DNA of 64,000 nt from Burkholderia sp. Nafp2/4-1b (GTDB lineage: Bacteria; Pseudomonadota; Gammaproteobacteria; Burkholderiales; Burkholderiaceae), in NCBI RefSeq assembly GCF_003635165.1, contig NZ_ML058619.1:248001-312000 (forward strand). The letters run 5' to 3'. Below the pieces are notes generated by a model that saw nothing but the letters and a program-made list of their open reading frames with translations, did not search any database and was not told the DNA's origin. Of the stretch, positions 1-11,111 are shown in pieces. The position numbers were made by a program, and so were the translations under genes. Within the stretch, counting starts at the first letter, position 1, and each line of letters opens with the position of its first letter.

Positions 1-1229
1 ATGCGCTCGCCCGTCAACGGATCCGGCCAGCGCGCGATGTCGCCGGCCGCGTAAATGTCGGGCGCGCTCGTCCGAAGGAAACGATCGACCGTCACGCCGC
101 GATCGACGGCCAACCCCGCCTCCTGCGCAAGCGCGACGTCCGGATGCACGCCGATGCCGACCACCACGACGTCGGCGGGCAGTACGTCGCCGTTCGACAG
201 CGTCACGCAGTCCGGCGCGATCTGCGTGAGCGTCGCGCCGAGATGGAACCGCACGCCATGCGACTCGTGCAGCGCGCGGATCGTGTCGCCGAGCGCGTCG
301 CCGAGCACGCGCGCCATCGGATGCGCATCGGGCGCGACCACCTGCACGTCGAGCCCGCGCGTGCGCAGCGCGGCGGCCGCTTCCAGACCGATGAAGCTCG
401 CGCCAACCACGACGCAGCGCTGCGCCGTCTTCAGCTTGCCGATCAACGCATCGCAATCGGCGCGCGAGCGCAGCACGCACACGTGCGGCAGATCGGCACC
501 CGGCACGCTCAGCCGGTTCGGCTCGGCGCCGGTGGCGAGCAGCAGCGCGCCGTAGCCCACGCGGCTGCCGTCCGCCAGTTCGACCGCGTGCTGCGCGGGA
601 TCGATCCGCGCGACACGCGTGCCGCAGCGCACGTCGATGCGCTGGTCGGCATAGAACGATGCGCCGCGCAGCGGCAACCAGTCGGCTTCGGCCGTGCCGG
701 CCAGATAATCCTTCGACAGGTTCGGCCGGTCGTACGGCGGCTCGCCGTCGGCACTCAACAGCGTGATTGCATGCGGATAGCCCTGTTGCCGCAGCGTCAC
801 CGCCCCTGCGATCGCGGCCGCGCCGCCGCCGACGATCACCACCGATGCAGGCAGCGCGGCCGCGTTCGGTATCGGCGGCGTTGCGGCGGGACGCGCATCG
901 AGCACGACCGCGCGGCCGTCGCGGCGCTCGACACGCCAGCACGTCAGCCCGTCGAGCGCCGGCGCGCGCAGCATTGCGCCGGTGCGCAGGCAGAACGCCG
1001 CGTGATGCCACGGGCAGCGAATCGTGTCGCCAACCAGCAGCCCCTCGGCGAGCGGACCGCCGTAGTGCGGGCATTGCGCGCTCACGGCGAACAGTTCGTC
1101 GGCGCGGCGCACCAGCAGCACCGCTGCATCGCCGACCTGGCCCTCGATCATCGCGCCATCGGCGAGGTCGTCGAGCGCGATGCCCTGCGCGAGATCGGGA
1201 CGTGAAGACGAGGCGTCGCTTGCGGACAT
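1..1229 (-). CDS. Rieske [2Fe-2S]/FAD-dependent pyridine nucleotide-disulphide oxidoreductase (partial)
   Basis: The reading frame starts at an ATG (1229) and runs off the left edge, so the C-terminus is missing; at least 409 residues are encoded. The N-terminus is a Rieske ferredoxin domain with CPHYGG and CPWHHAAF (Cys53, His55, Cys72, His75), the full set of [2Fe-2S] ligands. A two-dinucleotide-fold reductase follows: an FAD site (VVIVGGGAAAIAGA), an NAD(P)H site (VVVGASFIGLEAAA) and the late FAD motif YAAGDIARWP. The fused architecture matches the AIFM3/Nfrl-like class, in which NAD(P)H electrons pass through FAD to the cluster. The physiological partner is unknown. A GTTCT/AGAAC inverted repeat lies just upstream. 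Confidence 0.9.
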   Translation of the reverse strand, partial: MSASDASSSRPDLAQGIALDDLADGAMIEGQVGDAAVLLVRRADELFAVSAQCPHYGGPLAEGLLVGDTIRCPWHHAAFCLRTGAMLRAPALDGLTCWRVERRDGRAVVLDARPAATPPIPNAAALPASVVIVGGGAAAIAGAVTLRQQGYPHAITLLSADGEPPYDRPNLSKDYLAGTAEADWLPLRGASFYADQRIDVRCGTRVARIDPAQHAVELADGSRVGYGALLLATGAEPNRLSVPGADLPHVCVLRSRADCDALIGKLKTAQRCVVVGASFIGLEAAAALRTRGLDVQVVAPDAHPMARVLGDALGDTIRALHESHGVRFHLGATLTQIAPDCVTLSNGDVLPADVVVVGIGVHPDVALAQEAGLAVDRGVTVDRFLRTSAPDIYAAGDIARWPDPLTGER

Positions 1230-1274
1230 GGCGGGGCTCCCTGGGTGTGAGGCAACGATTCGATTATCGGCGTC

Positions 1275-1289
1275 GTTCTCGAAAAGAAC
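1275..1289. promoter_or_regulatory. 15-bp inverted repeat upstream of the Rieske oxidoreductase
   Basis: GTTCT-CGAAA-AGAAC is a perfect 5-bp inverted repeat centred about 53 bases upstream of the oxidoreductase ATG. Its position suits an operator, but no regulator is identified. Apart from this repeat I see no gene or clear signal in 1230-1554. Confidence 0.3.
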
Positions 1290-1554
1290 AGGTACAGACG
1301 ACCCCGCAGCGCACGCAAATGCGAACTGTAGGTAAGACGCGATCCGCGACCGGCGTAGAACGTCGACGACGTTGCGGTGCAACACGCAGCATGCGCCTGC
1401 GAGCGGCGGCCCGCGATGCAAAGCAAGCCGCGTGCCGCGTGGATCGATCACCGGCCGGTGCGGGATTCGCGCGCGTCCAGCCGAGCGCGTGACGTACACC
1501 GCGCGCACGTTGCGCATCGCCGTCCCGGTGCTCGATACCCCGCGTGTTCCTCCG

Positions 1555-2028
1555 TCACCCGCGCGGGTTGCCCGCTTGCCGCCGCGTGCGCGCATCCTCC
1601 TCGACATCGTCGACTTCCGCCGGATAGCGATGCTGACCGAAACTGAGGATCAGCACACCCACCGCGAGCAGCACGATCCCGAACGTGGTCATCAGCATCC
1701 GCTCCGGGCTGTCGGTCGCGCCGCGCAGGATCAGGTCGCGCGCGAGCGACGTCATCGCGATGAACAGCGGAAAGCGCACCGGCAACCGGCCGAGCCGCAG
1801 GTAGCGCACGTCCATCGCGAGCACCTCGAGATAGAGAAACATCAGCAGCAGGTCGGTCAGCGACACCTCGCCCGCGAGCACGACCTTCCACGCTTCCTGC
1901 GTCATCGCGAACGCGGTCGCGAGCCCGATCACGATCAACCCGGCCAGTTCGGCCGCGTGGAGGAAATGGCCGAAGCAGCGGCGGATGCGCTCGGCGGCCG
2001 TATCGGCGGAAGCAGTGGACGTATTCAA
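1555..2028 (-). CDS. PsiE-like (phosphate-starvation-inducible) inner-membrane protein
   Basis: The product has 157 aa and resembles the PsiE family. Several hydrophobic segments are visible (LAGLIVIGLATAFAM, LLLMFLYLEVLAMDV, FGIVLLAVGVLILSFG), followed by an acidic/basic C-terminal tail. The PsiE function is not known; the E. coli gene responds to phosphate starvation and cAMP-CRP. I chose the TTG at 2028 because its TTGA overlaps the TGA stop of the upstream HTH gene, a typical translational-coupling arrangement, and because this gives a normal PsiE length. No ATG or GTG starts the conserved part. Longer starts in this frame would read through the upstream gene. Confidence 0.75.
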   Translation of the reverse strand: MNTSTASADTAAERIRRCFGHFLHAAELAGLIVIGLATAFAMTQEAWKVVLAGEVSLTDLLLMFLYLEVLAMDVRYLRLGRLPVRFPLFIAMTSLARDLILRGATDSPERMLMTTFGIVLLAVGVLILSFGQHRYPAEVDDVEEDARTRRQAGNPRG

Positions 2029-2441
2029 GGCGATGGTCGGTGCAAGGATGTAGGTGACGCGCTCGATGCGCGGGCGACGCGGCCGATCGCGTCGGGCAAC
2101 GTGAAGCCCGAGACGGGCACCGCGGAAATGGTTGCGCACGCATCGGCCGCGCTCGGGTCGATCGCGCCCGGCGCGCCAGCCGCACCGCTCGCGCCAGTCG
2201 CCTGTGCGACCGCGGACAGCGTGCGCCGGCAGCACGCGAGAAACGCGACGCCGGCATCGGTGCACGCGACGTCGCCGCCGGCCGCGGCGATCAGCAACCG
2301 GCAGCCGAGATAACGTTCGAGGCCATCGAGCCGCTCGCTCAGCCGCGCGTCGTCGAGCGACAGTTCGGACGCCGCGCCGGACAGCCCGCCACGCTCGACC
2401 ACCGCGACGAAAATACGCATCGCTTCCAGCAGGTTCATCAT
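2025..2441 (-). CDS. Short LysR-like winged-HTH protein without effector domain
   Basis: This 138-aa protein begins like a LysR DNA-binding domain: MMNLLEAMRIFVAVVERGG, then a helix-turn-helix region around residues 18-50 and the GCRLL/TDAG region. It stops after a low-complexity Ala/Gly/Ser/Pro tail instead of a periplasmic-binding-like effector domain. The HTH is atypical: the usual S/Q-rich recognition helix is replaced by LSLDDARLSERLDGLERYL. Its stop codon overlaps the TTG start of the PsiE-like gene by four bases, so the two are probably co-translated. It could be a truncated LysR gene kept as a small regulator, or a decaying gene. Binding activity cannot be judged from sequence. Confidence 0.6.
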   Translation of the reverse strand: MMNLLEAMRIFVAVVERGGLSGAASELSLDDARLSERLDGLERYLGCRLLIAAAGGDVACTDAGVAFLACCRRTLSAVAQATGASGAAGAPGAIDPSAADACATISAVPVSGFTLPDAIGRVARASSASPTSLHRPSP

Positions 2442-2796
2442 GATGGTCCTCGTCGTCGGCCGGAGCGAACCTAATCTACTGCACGCGCCGTGGGGCGCTC
2501 AAGAGCACAGCGGCGCGGGCGTCGGGAGCACAGCTGCGCGCGCGTCGCGCAAAACCGGACCGCGATCAACCGATTCGAATGACAGATCGCCGATACGTGT
2601 TCCAAAGGCCCGCCGAAGCTGCTAGATTGCATGCTCGACGACGTTACGCGGTGCGGACAGTCACGCGCCGGGCGAACGCGCGGCGATTCTGCCTGCCTCC
2701 CCTTTCGCGCCCGGGCGGCAGGCCGCCGCCGCTGCGGCCCGTTGCGCGCTGCCCGCGCAACGTCCTTCATCCGCATGTCACAAAGAGAACAGTCGC
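2442..2796. other. Divergent intergenic region, HTH/psiE versus encapsulin operon
   Basis: This stretch of about 355 bases separates the leftward HTH-psiE pair from the rightward DyP-encapsulin operon. It must hold promoters for both. No convincing -35/-10 pair, palindrome or RNA structure stood out. Confidence 0.4.
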
Positions 2797-2865
2797 ATGA
2801 CACAGTCCAACCGTTCGCCTTCGCGCGCCGCGGCCGCCGCTGCCCGCCCGTCCCGACATGACTGA
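2797..2865 (+). CDS. Candidate upstream ORF (22 aa) overlapping the DyP start
   Basis: An ATG preceded by the purine-rich AAAGAGAA opens a 22-codon frame rich in Ala, Arg and Ser (begins MTQSNRSPSR). It ends at TGA 2863-2865, after the DyP ATG at 2858, so the stop overlaps the next start by eight bases. The DyP ATG has no obvious Shine-Dalgarno sequence, so re-initiation from this short ORF is a plausible way to translate it. A frameshifted older N-terminus of the peroxidase is the alternative. The peptide itself has no recognised function. Confidence 0.35.
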   Translation: MTQSNRSPSRAAAAAARPSRHD

Positions 2866-3943
2866 CCGGCAGCCCGCGATGCAAACCCGTCCCCCGCTTT
2901 CCCAGGCCGTTCACAGCCCGATCACGCGCAGCGCGATCTTCCTCGTCGCCACGGTCAACGCCGGCGCCGATCACGCAGACACGATCCGCGGATGGTGCGG
3001 CGACATCGCCGCGCTCGTGCGCTCGGTCGGCAAGCGCGTGCCCGAGGGCAACCTGTCGTGCGTGTGCGGCTTCGGCTCCAACGCGTGGGATGCGCTGTTC
3101 GGCGACCCGCGCCCCGCGTCGCTGCATCCGTTTCGCGAATTCGGCGCCGGCCAGCGCGTCGCGATCGCGACGCCCGGCGACATCCTGCTGCACATCCGCG
3201 CCGACGCGATGGACCTGTGCTTCGAGCTCGCGACGCAGCTGCTCACCGCGCTCGGCGATGCGGTCACCGTGGTCGACGAGGTGCACGGCTTTCGCAACTT
3301 CGACCAGCGCGCGATGATCGGCTTCGTCGACGGCACCGAGAACCCGGAAGGCCGCGACGCGGTCGACTTCACGGTGATCGGCGACGAAGACGCGGAATTC
3401 GCGGGCGGCAGCTACGTGATCGTGCAGAAGTACCTGCACGACATGGCCGGCTGGAATGCGCTCGCGGTCGAGACGCAGGAGCGCATCATCGGGCGCACCA
3501 AATTGTCCGACATCGAGCTCGCGCCGGACGTGAAGCCGTCGTGCTCGCACAGCTCGCTGACCACGCTCGACGAGAACGGCCAGGAGGTGAAGATCCTGCG
3601 CGACAACATGCCGTTCGGGCGCCCCGGTTCCGGCGAATTCGGCACCTATTTCATCGGCTACGCGCGCTCGCCGGCGCCGATCGAGCAGATGCTGGAGAAC
3701 ATGTTCGTCGGCCGCCCGCCCGGCAACTACGACCGGCTGCTCGACTTCAGCCGCGCGGTCACCGGCTCGCTGTTCTTCGTGCCGTCGGCCGACCTGCTCG
3801 AAGCGCTCGCCGACCGCCCCGCACCGGCCGCCGCCGACGCCGCGGCCCCCGCCGCCGCACCGCCGGCACCCTCTTCTACCGAGTCGCGTCGTGACGGCTC
3901 ATTGAACATCGGATCGCTGAAAGGAGCCAAAGTCTATGAATAA
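2858..3943 (+). CDS. DyP-type heme peroxidase, encapsulin cargo
   Basis: This 361-aa dye-decolourising peroxidase carries the hallmark GFVDGTENP near residue 155 (the GxxDG distal aspartate motif). The probable proximal heme histidine lies in PSCSHSSL near residue 230, and the distal arginine lies in ILRDNMPFG. The family uses H2O2 to oxidise bulky substrates. A flexible Ala/Pro-rich linker (about residues 318-340) leads to DGSLNIGSLKG at residues 346-356. That is the classic encapsulin cargo-loading peptide, closely matching DGSLGIGSLKG of Brevibacterium DyP. The stop overlaps the encapsulin ATG by eight bases. The ATG at 2858 is used here; a later ATG at 2879 is possible. Confidence 0.95.
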   Translation: MTDRQPAMQTRPPLSQAVHSPITRSAIFLVATVNAGADHADTIRGWCGDIAALVRSVGKRVPEGNLSCVCGFGSNAWDALFGDPRPASLHPFREFGAGQRVAIATPGDILLHIRADAMDLCFELATQLLTALGDAVTVVDEVHGFRNFDQRAMIGFVDGTENPEGRDAVDFTVIGDEDAEFAGGSYVIVQKYLHDMAGWNALAVETQERIIGRTKLSDIELAPDVKPSCSHSSLTTLDENGQEVKILRDNMPFGRPGSGEFGTYFIGYARSPAPIEQMLENMFVGRPPGNYDRLLDFSRAVTGSLFFVPSADLLEALADRPAPAAADAAAPAAAPPAPSSTESRRDGSLNIGSLKGAKVYE

Positions 3944-4751
3944 CCTGCACCGCGAACTCGCACCCATTTCGTCGTCCGCCTGGGAGCAGATCGAGGAGGA
4001 AGTCACACGCACCTTCAAGCGCTCGGTGGCCGGGCGCCGCGTGGTCGACGTCGAAGGGCCGGCCGGCCCCGAGCTGTCGGCCGTCGGCACCGGGCATCTG
4101 AGCGACGTCACCGCGCCGCGCGAGCTGGTGAGCGCGCGACTGCGCGAGGTCCGCACGATCGTCGAGCTGACGGTGCCGTTCGAACTGAGCCGCGATGCGA
4201 TCGACAGCGTGGAGCGCGGCGCGCGCGATGCCGACTGGCAGCCGGCGAAGGACGCCGCGCAACGGCTCGCGTTCGCGGAAGACGGCGCGATCTTCGACGG
4301 CTATCCGGCCGCCGGCATCGTCGGCATCCGCGAAGGCACGTCGAACCGCAAGCTCACGCTGCCGACCGACGTCAGCGCGTACCCGGACGCGATCAGCGAC
4401 GCACTCGAAGCGCTGCGGCTCGCCGGCGTCGATGGCCCGTACACCGTCGTGCTCGGCTCGGACGCGTACACGGCGCTCAGCGAGGCGCGCGACCAGGGCT
4501 ATCCGGTGCTCGGCCACATCAAGCGCATCGTCAGCGGCGAAATCATCTGGGCGCCGGCGATCAGCGGCGGCTGCGTGCTGTCGACCCGCGGCGGCGATTA
4601 TGAACTGCACCTCGGCGAAGACGTGTCGATCGGCTACACGAGCCATACCGACAAGGTCGTGCGCCTGTACCTGCGCGAAACGTTCACGTTCCTGATGCTG
4701 ACGAGCGAGGCATCGGTGGCCGTGGCGCCGCAGGCCGCCGCTGTGATTTGA
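3936..4751 (+). CDS. Encapsulin shell protein (family 1, linocin M18-like)
   Basis: This 271-aa protein matches family 1 encapsulins over its full length, with the conserved start MNNLHRELAPIS and the HK97-like segments GRRVVDVEGPAGPELSAVGTG, IFDGYPAAGIVGIREG and VSIGYTSHTDKVVRLYLRET. It should self-assemble into a small icosahedral protein shell (T=1 is usual at this length) enclosing the DyP peroxidase encoded directly upstream. The eight-base overlap with the peroxidase gene implies coupled synthesis of cargo and shell. Encapsulated DyPs are linked to oxidative-stress defence in several bacteria; the role here is inferred from that. Confidence 0.96.
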   Translation: MNNLHRELAPISSSAWEQIEEEVTRTFKRSVAGRRVVDVEGPAGPELSAVGTGHLSDVTAPRELVSARLREVRTIVELTVPFELSRDAIDSVERGARDADWQPAKDAAQRLAFAEDGAIFDGYPAAGIVGIREGTSNRKLTLPTDVSAYPDAISDALEALRLAGVDGPYTVVLGSDAYTALSEARDQGYPVLGHIKRIVSGEIIWAPAISGGCVLSTRGGDYELHLGEDVSIGYTSHTDKVVRLYLRETFTFLMLTSEASVAVAPQAAAVI

Positions 4752-4761
4752 CGTCCCGCCC

Positions 4762-4790
4762 GTGCGCGACGCTTGCGAGGCGTCGCGCAC
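4762..4790 (+). terminator. Perfect 11-bp hairpin after the encapsulin gene
   Basis: GTGCGCGACGC, a 7-base loop (TTGCGAG) and GCGTCGCGCAC form a perfect stem 10 bases after the encapsulin stop. No T-run follows. It may be a processing or mRNA-stabilising hairpin, or a weak terminator separating the shell gene from the 89-aa gene at 4854. Confidence 0.5.
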
Positions 4791-4853
4791 GCACCGGCCG
4801 CATGACCGACCGCACGTTCGTCGCCGCCCGAACCATCCTGCATGGAGCGTGAC

Positions 4854-5123
4854 ATGAGCGATTCGAATGACGCATTACAGGCGCTGCAAGCGTCGGTCGA
4901 CAGCCTGAAGCAGGCCGTCGACGCGAACGCGACCCGCCAGGCCGGCGACACCGCCGTGTTGTTCACCGTGGTGTCGCTGATGCTGGCCGAACTGCCGCCC
5001 GACACCCGCAACCTCATCGAGGATTCGTTCTCCGTGTGGGCCAATGGTCTGCAGAATGCGGCATTGTCAGCCGACGTGAAGCAGATTGCGCGGCAGCGGC
5101 TCGCGATGACACTCACCGACTGA
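4854..5123 (+). CDS. Small helical protein of unknown function (89 aa)
   Basis: I do not recognise this protein. It begins MSDSNDALQALQASVDSLKQ, a heptad-like amphipathic helix, has a hydrophobic middle (TAVLFTVVSLMLAELPP), and ends in another helix (ADVKQIARQRLAM). The start at 4854 has TGGAG about eight bases upstream and is preferred over the in-frame ATG at 4842. It lies about 100 bases after the encapsulin gene on the same strand, beyond a strong hairpin, so it may or may not belong to that operon. It carries no cargo-loading peptide. Confidence 0.65.
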   Translation: MSDSNDALQALQASVDSLKQAVDANATRQAGDTAVLFTVVSLMLAELPPDTRNLIEDSFSVWANGLQNAALSADVKQIARQRLAMTLTD

Positions 5124-5489
5124 CGCCGGTCGCAACGGTCGCGCCCCGTTCGGGCCGCACCGTGCCACCCGTCCACTTCGCCCGAGGCGTCGCGCCGCGC
5201 GTCCGTTGCGGTACGCGAGCGACGCGGCGTGGCGCCATCACACACACGGCCGCCCTGCGCGTTCGCGCGGATACACCCGCGCCGCGTTTCGGCGCGCACT
5301 CTTTCCCGTCTGCCGTTTCCCGGCATCCTGCGCGCCGATGTCGCACCGCCGTTCGCGCGTGCCGCGCAGCGGCGCGCATCGCTCTCCCGCTCGCGGCACC
5401 GGCCTGCACGCTCGTCTGTACTCCTGGCCTATCACGCACCCGCGCGTGTGAGGGTGCAATTCCCGGCCGCGCCGCGGCGGAACTGTGTC

Positions 5490-5518
5490 TTGGAGGCCAC
5501 TGGCCGATTCGCTATTTT
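5490..5518 (+). promoter_or_regulatory. Possible promoter of clpK
   Basis: TTGGAG (5490-5495), a 17-base spacer and TATTTT (5513-5518) resemble a sigma-70 promoter about 210 bases upstream of clpK. I looked for a heat-shock sigma-32 promoter in 5124-5726 and found no good match with correct spacing. Nothing else in this roughly 600-base gap looks like a gene. Confidence 0.3.
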
Positions 5519-5726
5519 GAACGCAGTCGAAGTGATGCCGCGGGCTCCACGCAGCACCCGTGTTGCCGGCGTCGAGCACGAGCGCGATTCATGCCGGCGG
5601 GCGCTGCACGATGGCGTCGGCGCGACACGCGCGCCGCCGGCCGCGTCGTGCAGCGGGCCCCCCGTGCGCGATATCGCATCGGGACTTCCCTTTCGATCCA
5701 CGTTCATTGACAGGAGCCAGACCACC

Positions 5727-8555
<2,829 letters not shown>

Positions 8556-8591
8556 TACCAAGCGGGCCCGGACGCACGGGCTCGCATGATC

Positions 8592-8614
8592 GGCGCCGTC
8601 CGCCGGACGGCGCC
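8592..8614 (+). terminator. Perfect 10-bp hairpin between clpK and the YdeP-type gene
   Basis: GGCGCCGTCC, a GCC loop and GGACGGCGCC form a very stable stem just after clpK. No U-tract follows, so it may act as a rho-assisted or processing hairpin. Confidence 0.4.
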
Positions 8615-8679
8615 GCCCCACGCCGCGACGCGGCGCAACTCGAGCCGCCCCGCAGCGGGCTCGGCTCACGGAGATTCAC

Positions 8680-10959
8680 ATGACAACTCGACGCGAAGTG
8701 CCAGGCATCAGGAAATACGATGGGCCCGCCGGCGGTTGGGGCGCGCTTCGCGCAACAGCCGACGCAGTGCGCACGCAGATGGAAACCATCGAGGCGCCGA
8801 TCGTGCTGATGCGGACCAACCAGCCCGACGGTTTCGACTGCCCTGGCTGCGCGTGGCCCGACAAGGAACACAAGTCGACGTTCCAGTTTTGCGAGAACGG
8901 TGCGAAGGCCGTCACGTGGGAAGCGACGACCAAGCGCGTGACGCCCGAGTTCTTCGCGGCGAACACCGTGTCGTCGCTGCTGCGGATGTCCGACTACGAG
9001 CTGGAAAACATGGGCCGGCTCACGCACCCGCTCGTTTACGACCGCGCGACCGACACGTTCCGCGCGATCGAATGGGACGACGCGTTCGCGCGCATCGGCG
9101 AAGTGCTGCGCGCGCTGCCGCCCGACCAGGTCGAGTTCTATACGTCCGGCCGCGCGTCGAACGAAGCCGCGTACCTGTATCAGCTGTTCGCGCGCGAGCT
9201 CGGCACCAACAACTTCCCCGACTGCTCGAACATGTGTCACGAGCCGACCAGCGTCGGCCTGCCGCAATCGATCGGGATCGGCAAGGGCACGGTGTCGCTG
9301 GAAGACTTCGACCATTGCGAGTTGATCATCTCGATCGGGCACAACCCCGGCACGAACCATCCGCGGATGATGGGCACGCTGCACGAGTGTTCGCGCCGCA
9401 ACGTGCCGATCATCGTGTTCAATCCGCTGCGCGAGCGCGCGCTCGAACGCTTCGCGGATCCGCAGGACATGATCGAAATGGCGTCGTTCGGCTCGACGCG
9501 CATCGCATCGACGTACTACCAGGTCGACGCGGGCGGCGACGCGGCCGCGCTGAAGGGCATCATGAAGGCGCTGCTGCAGCTCGAGGCCGAGCGCGGCAAC
9601 GTGCTCGACCGCGACTTCATCGCGCAGCACACCAACGGCTTCGACGCGTTCTCGGCTGACCTCGAAGCCACGTCGTGGGACGACATCGAGCGCGCGAGCG
9701 GCCTGAGCCAGGCACAGCTCGAACAGGTCGCGCTCGCGTATGCGAAGTCGAATGCGACCATCGTCACCTACGGGATGGGCGTCACGCAGCACAACAAGGG
9801 CACGGCAACCGTGCGCCTGATCGCCGACCTGCTGCTGATGCGCGGCAACATCGGCAAGCCCGGCGCGGGCGTGTGCCCGCTGCGCGGCCACTCGAACGTG
9901 CAGGGCAATCGCACGGTCGGCATCACCGAGAAGCCGTCGGCCGAGTTCCTGCAGAAGATCGAGGACGTGTGCGGTTTCAAACCGCCCGCGCATCACGGGC
10001 ACGATGCCGTGCAGGCGATGCAGGCGATGATCGACGGTCAGGCGAAGGCGCTGCTGTGTCTCGGCGGCAACTTCGCGGTCGCGCTGCCCGATCCTGAGCT
10101 GTCGTTCCCTGCGATGGCGAAGCTCGATCTCAGCGTGCATCTCGGCACGAAACTGAACCGCTCGCACCTGCTCGTCGCGAAGGAAACCTTCATCCTGCCC
10201 GTGCTCGGCCGCACCGAGCTCGACATGCAGGCGAGCGGCCGGCAGTCGATCACCGTCGAGGATTCGATGTCGATGGTCCATGCGTCGGCCGGCAAGCTCA
10301 AGCCCGCGTCCGACCAGTTGCGTTCCGAGCCCGCGATCATCGCGGGGATCGCGCATGCGACGCTGCCGGCCAGCAAGGTCGCGTGGCTCGACCTGATCGA
10401 AGACTACGACCGCATCCGCGACCTGATCGACCGCACGGTGGCCGGCTTCGAGGCGTTCAACGAGCGCATCCGCACGCCGGGCGGCTTCCGCCTGCCGCTG
10501 CCGCCCACCGAGCGCGTGTGGCCCACGCCGACCGGCAAGGCGATGTTCTCCGTCTACAAGGGCGTGAAGGAAGACGCGGACGTGCTCGGCGCCGAGCAGG
10601 TGCTGCGGCTGATCACGCTGCGCAGCCACGATCAGTACAACACGACGATCTACGGGCTCGACGACCGCTATCGCGGCGTGTTCGGACGACGCGATGTGCT
10701 GTTCATGAACGCGGCCGACCTCGCGAAGTACGGGCTCGAACACGGCGACCTCGTCGACATCGAGACCGTTACCGGGTCGGGCCGCACGCTGCGCCTCGAG
10801 AAGATCACCGCGATCGAGTACGACATCGCGCCGGGATCGGTCGGCGCGTATTACCCGGAAGCAAACGTGCTCGTGCCGCTCGACTACATCGACAAGGAAA
10901 GCGGCACGCCGTCGTACAAGTCGGTGCCGGTGCGGGTTGCGCGCTCGGCGAGCGTCTGA
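8680..10959 (+). CDS. FdhF/YdeP family molybdopterin oxidoreductase
   Basis: This 759-aa protein belongs to the molybdopterin oxidoreductase superfamily, YdeP subgroup. The N-terminal CPGC and FCENGAK cysteines are typical of the group and could hold an Fe-S cluster. The middle contains the bis-MGD-binding domains (for example HNPGTNHPRMMG and RGNIGKPGAGVCPLRGHSNV). The C-terminus is the molydopterin dinucleotide-binding domain (LITLRSHDQYNTTIYGLDDRYRG). E. coli YdeP is implicated in acid resistance; the true substrate is unknown, and formate should not be assumed. GGAG lies upstream of the ATG. The cofactor genes at 30.1-34.4 kb could supply it. Confidence 0.9.
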   Translation: MTTRREVPGIRKYDGPAGGWGALRATADAVRTQMETIEAPIVLMRTNQPDGFDCPGCAWPDKEHKSTFQFCENGAKAVTWEATTKRVTPEFFAANTVSSLLRMSDYELENMGRLTHPLVYDRATDTFRAIEWDDAFARIGEVLRALPPDQVEFYTSGRASNEAAYLYQLFARELGTNNFPDCSNMCHEPTSVGLPQSIGIGKGTVSLEDFDHCELIISIGHNPGTNHPRMMGTLHECSRRNVPIIVFNPLRERALERFADPQDMIEMASFGSTRIASTYYQVDAGGDAAALKGIMKALLQLEAERGNVLDRDFIAQHTNGFDAFSADLEATSWDDIERASGLSQAQLEQVALAYAKSNATIVTYGMGVTQHNKGTATVRLIADLLLMRGNIGKPGAGVCPLRGHSNVQGNRTVGITEKPSAEFLQKIEDVCGFKPPAHHGHDAVQAMQAMIDGQAKALLCLGGNFAVALPDPELSFPAMAKLDLSVHLGTKLNRSHLLVAKETFILPVLGRTELDMQASGRQSITVEDSMSMVHASAGKLKPASDQLRSEPAIIAGIAHATLPASKVAWLDLIEDYDRIRDLIDRTVAGFEAFNERIRTPGGFRLPLPPTERVWPTPTGKAMFSVYKGVKEDADVLGAEQVLRLITLRSHDQYNTTIYGLDDRYRGVFGRRDVLFMNAADLAKYGLEHGDLVDIETVTGSGRTLRLEKITAIEYDIAPGSVGAYYPEANVLVPLDYIDKESGTPSYKSVPVRVARSASV

Positions 10960-11111
10960 TCCGCGGTCCGGCAGGTTCGCGACGCACGGCATGCTACGGC
11001 ATGCTTCGCACCTGAACCTGCCCCGCCGCCCCGCTCTTCGCTGCCCTCCGGCCGCTGCATCGCCCTCGATGCGGCGGCCGCTTCGTTTCATCGCGTCGAA
11101 CGACGCGCGGC

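Noticed and set aside
5229..5726. Extending clpK upstream to 5229
   Set aside because: The extra N-terminus is Arg/Ala/Pro-rich, unlike any Clp family member, and a good AGGAG precedes the ATG at 5727.
5124..5726. Sigma-32 heat-shock promoter for clpK
   Set aside because: CTTGGA near 5489 has no CCCCAT-type -10 at 13-15 bases; only a weak sigma-70-like pair was found.
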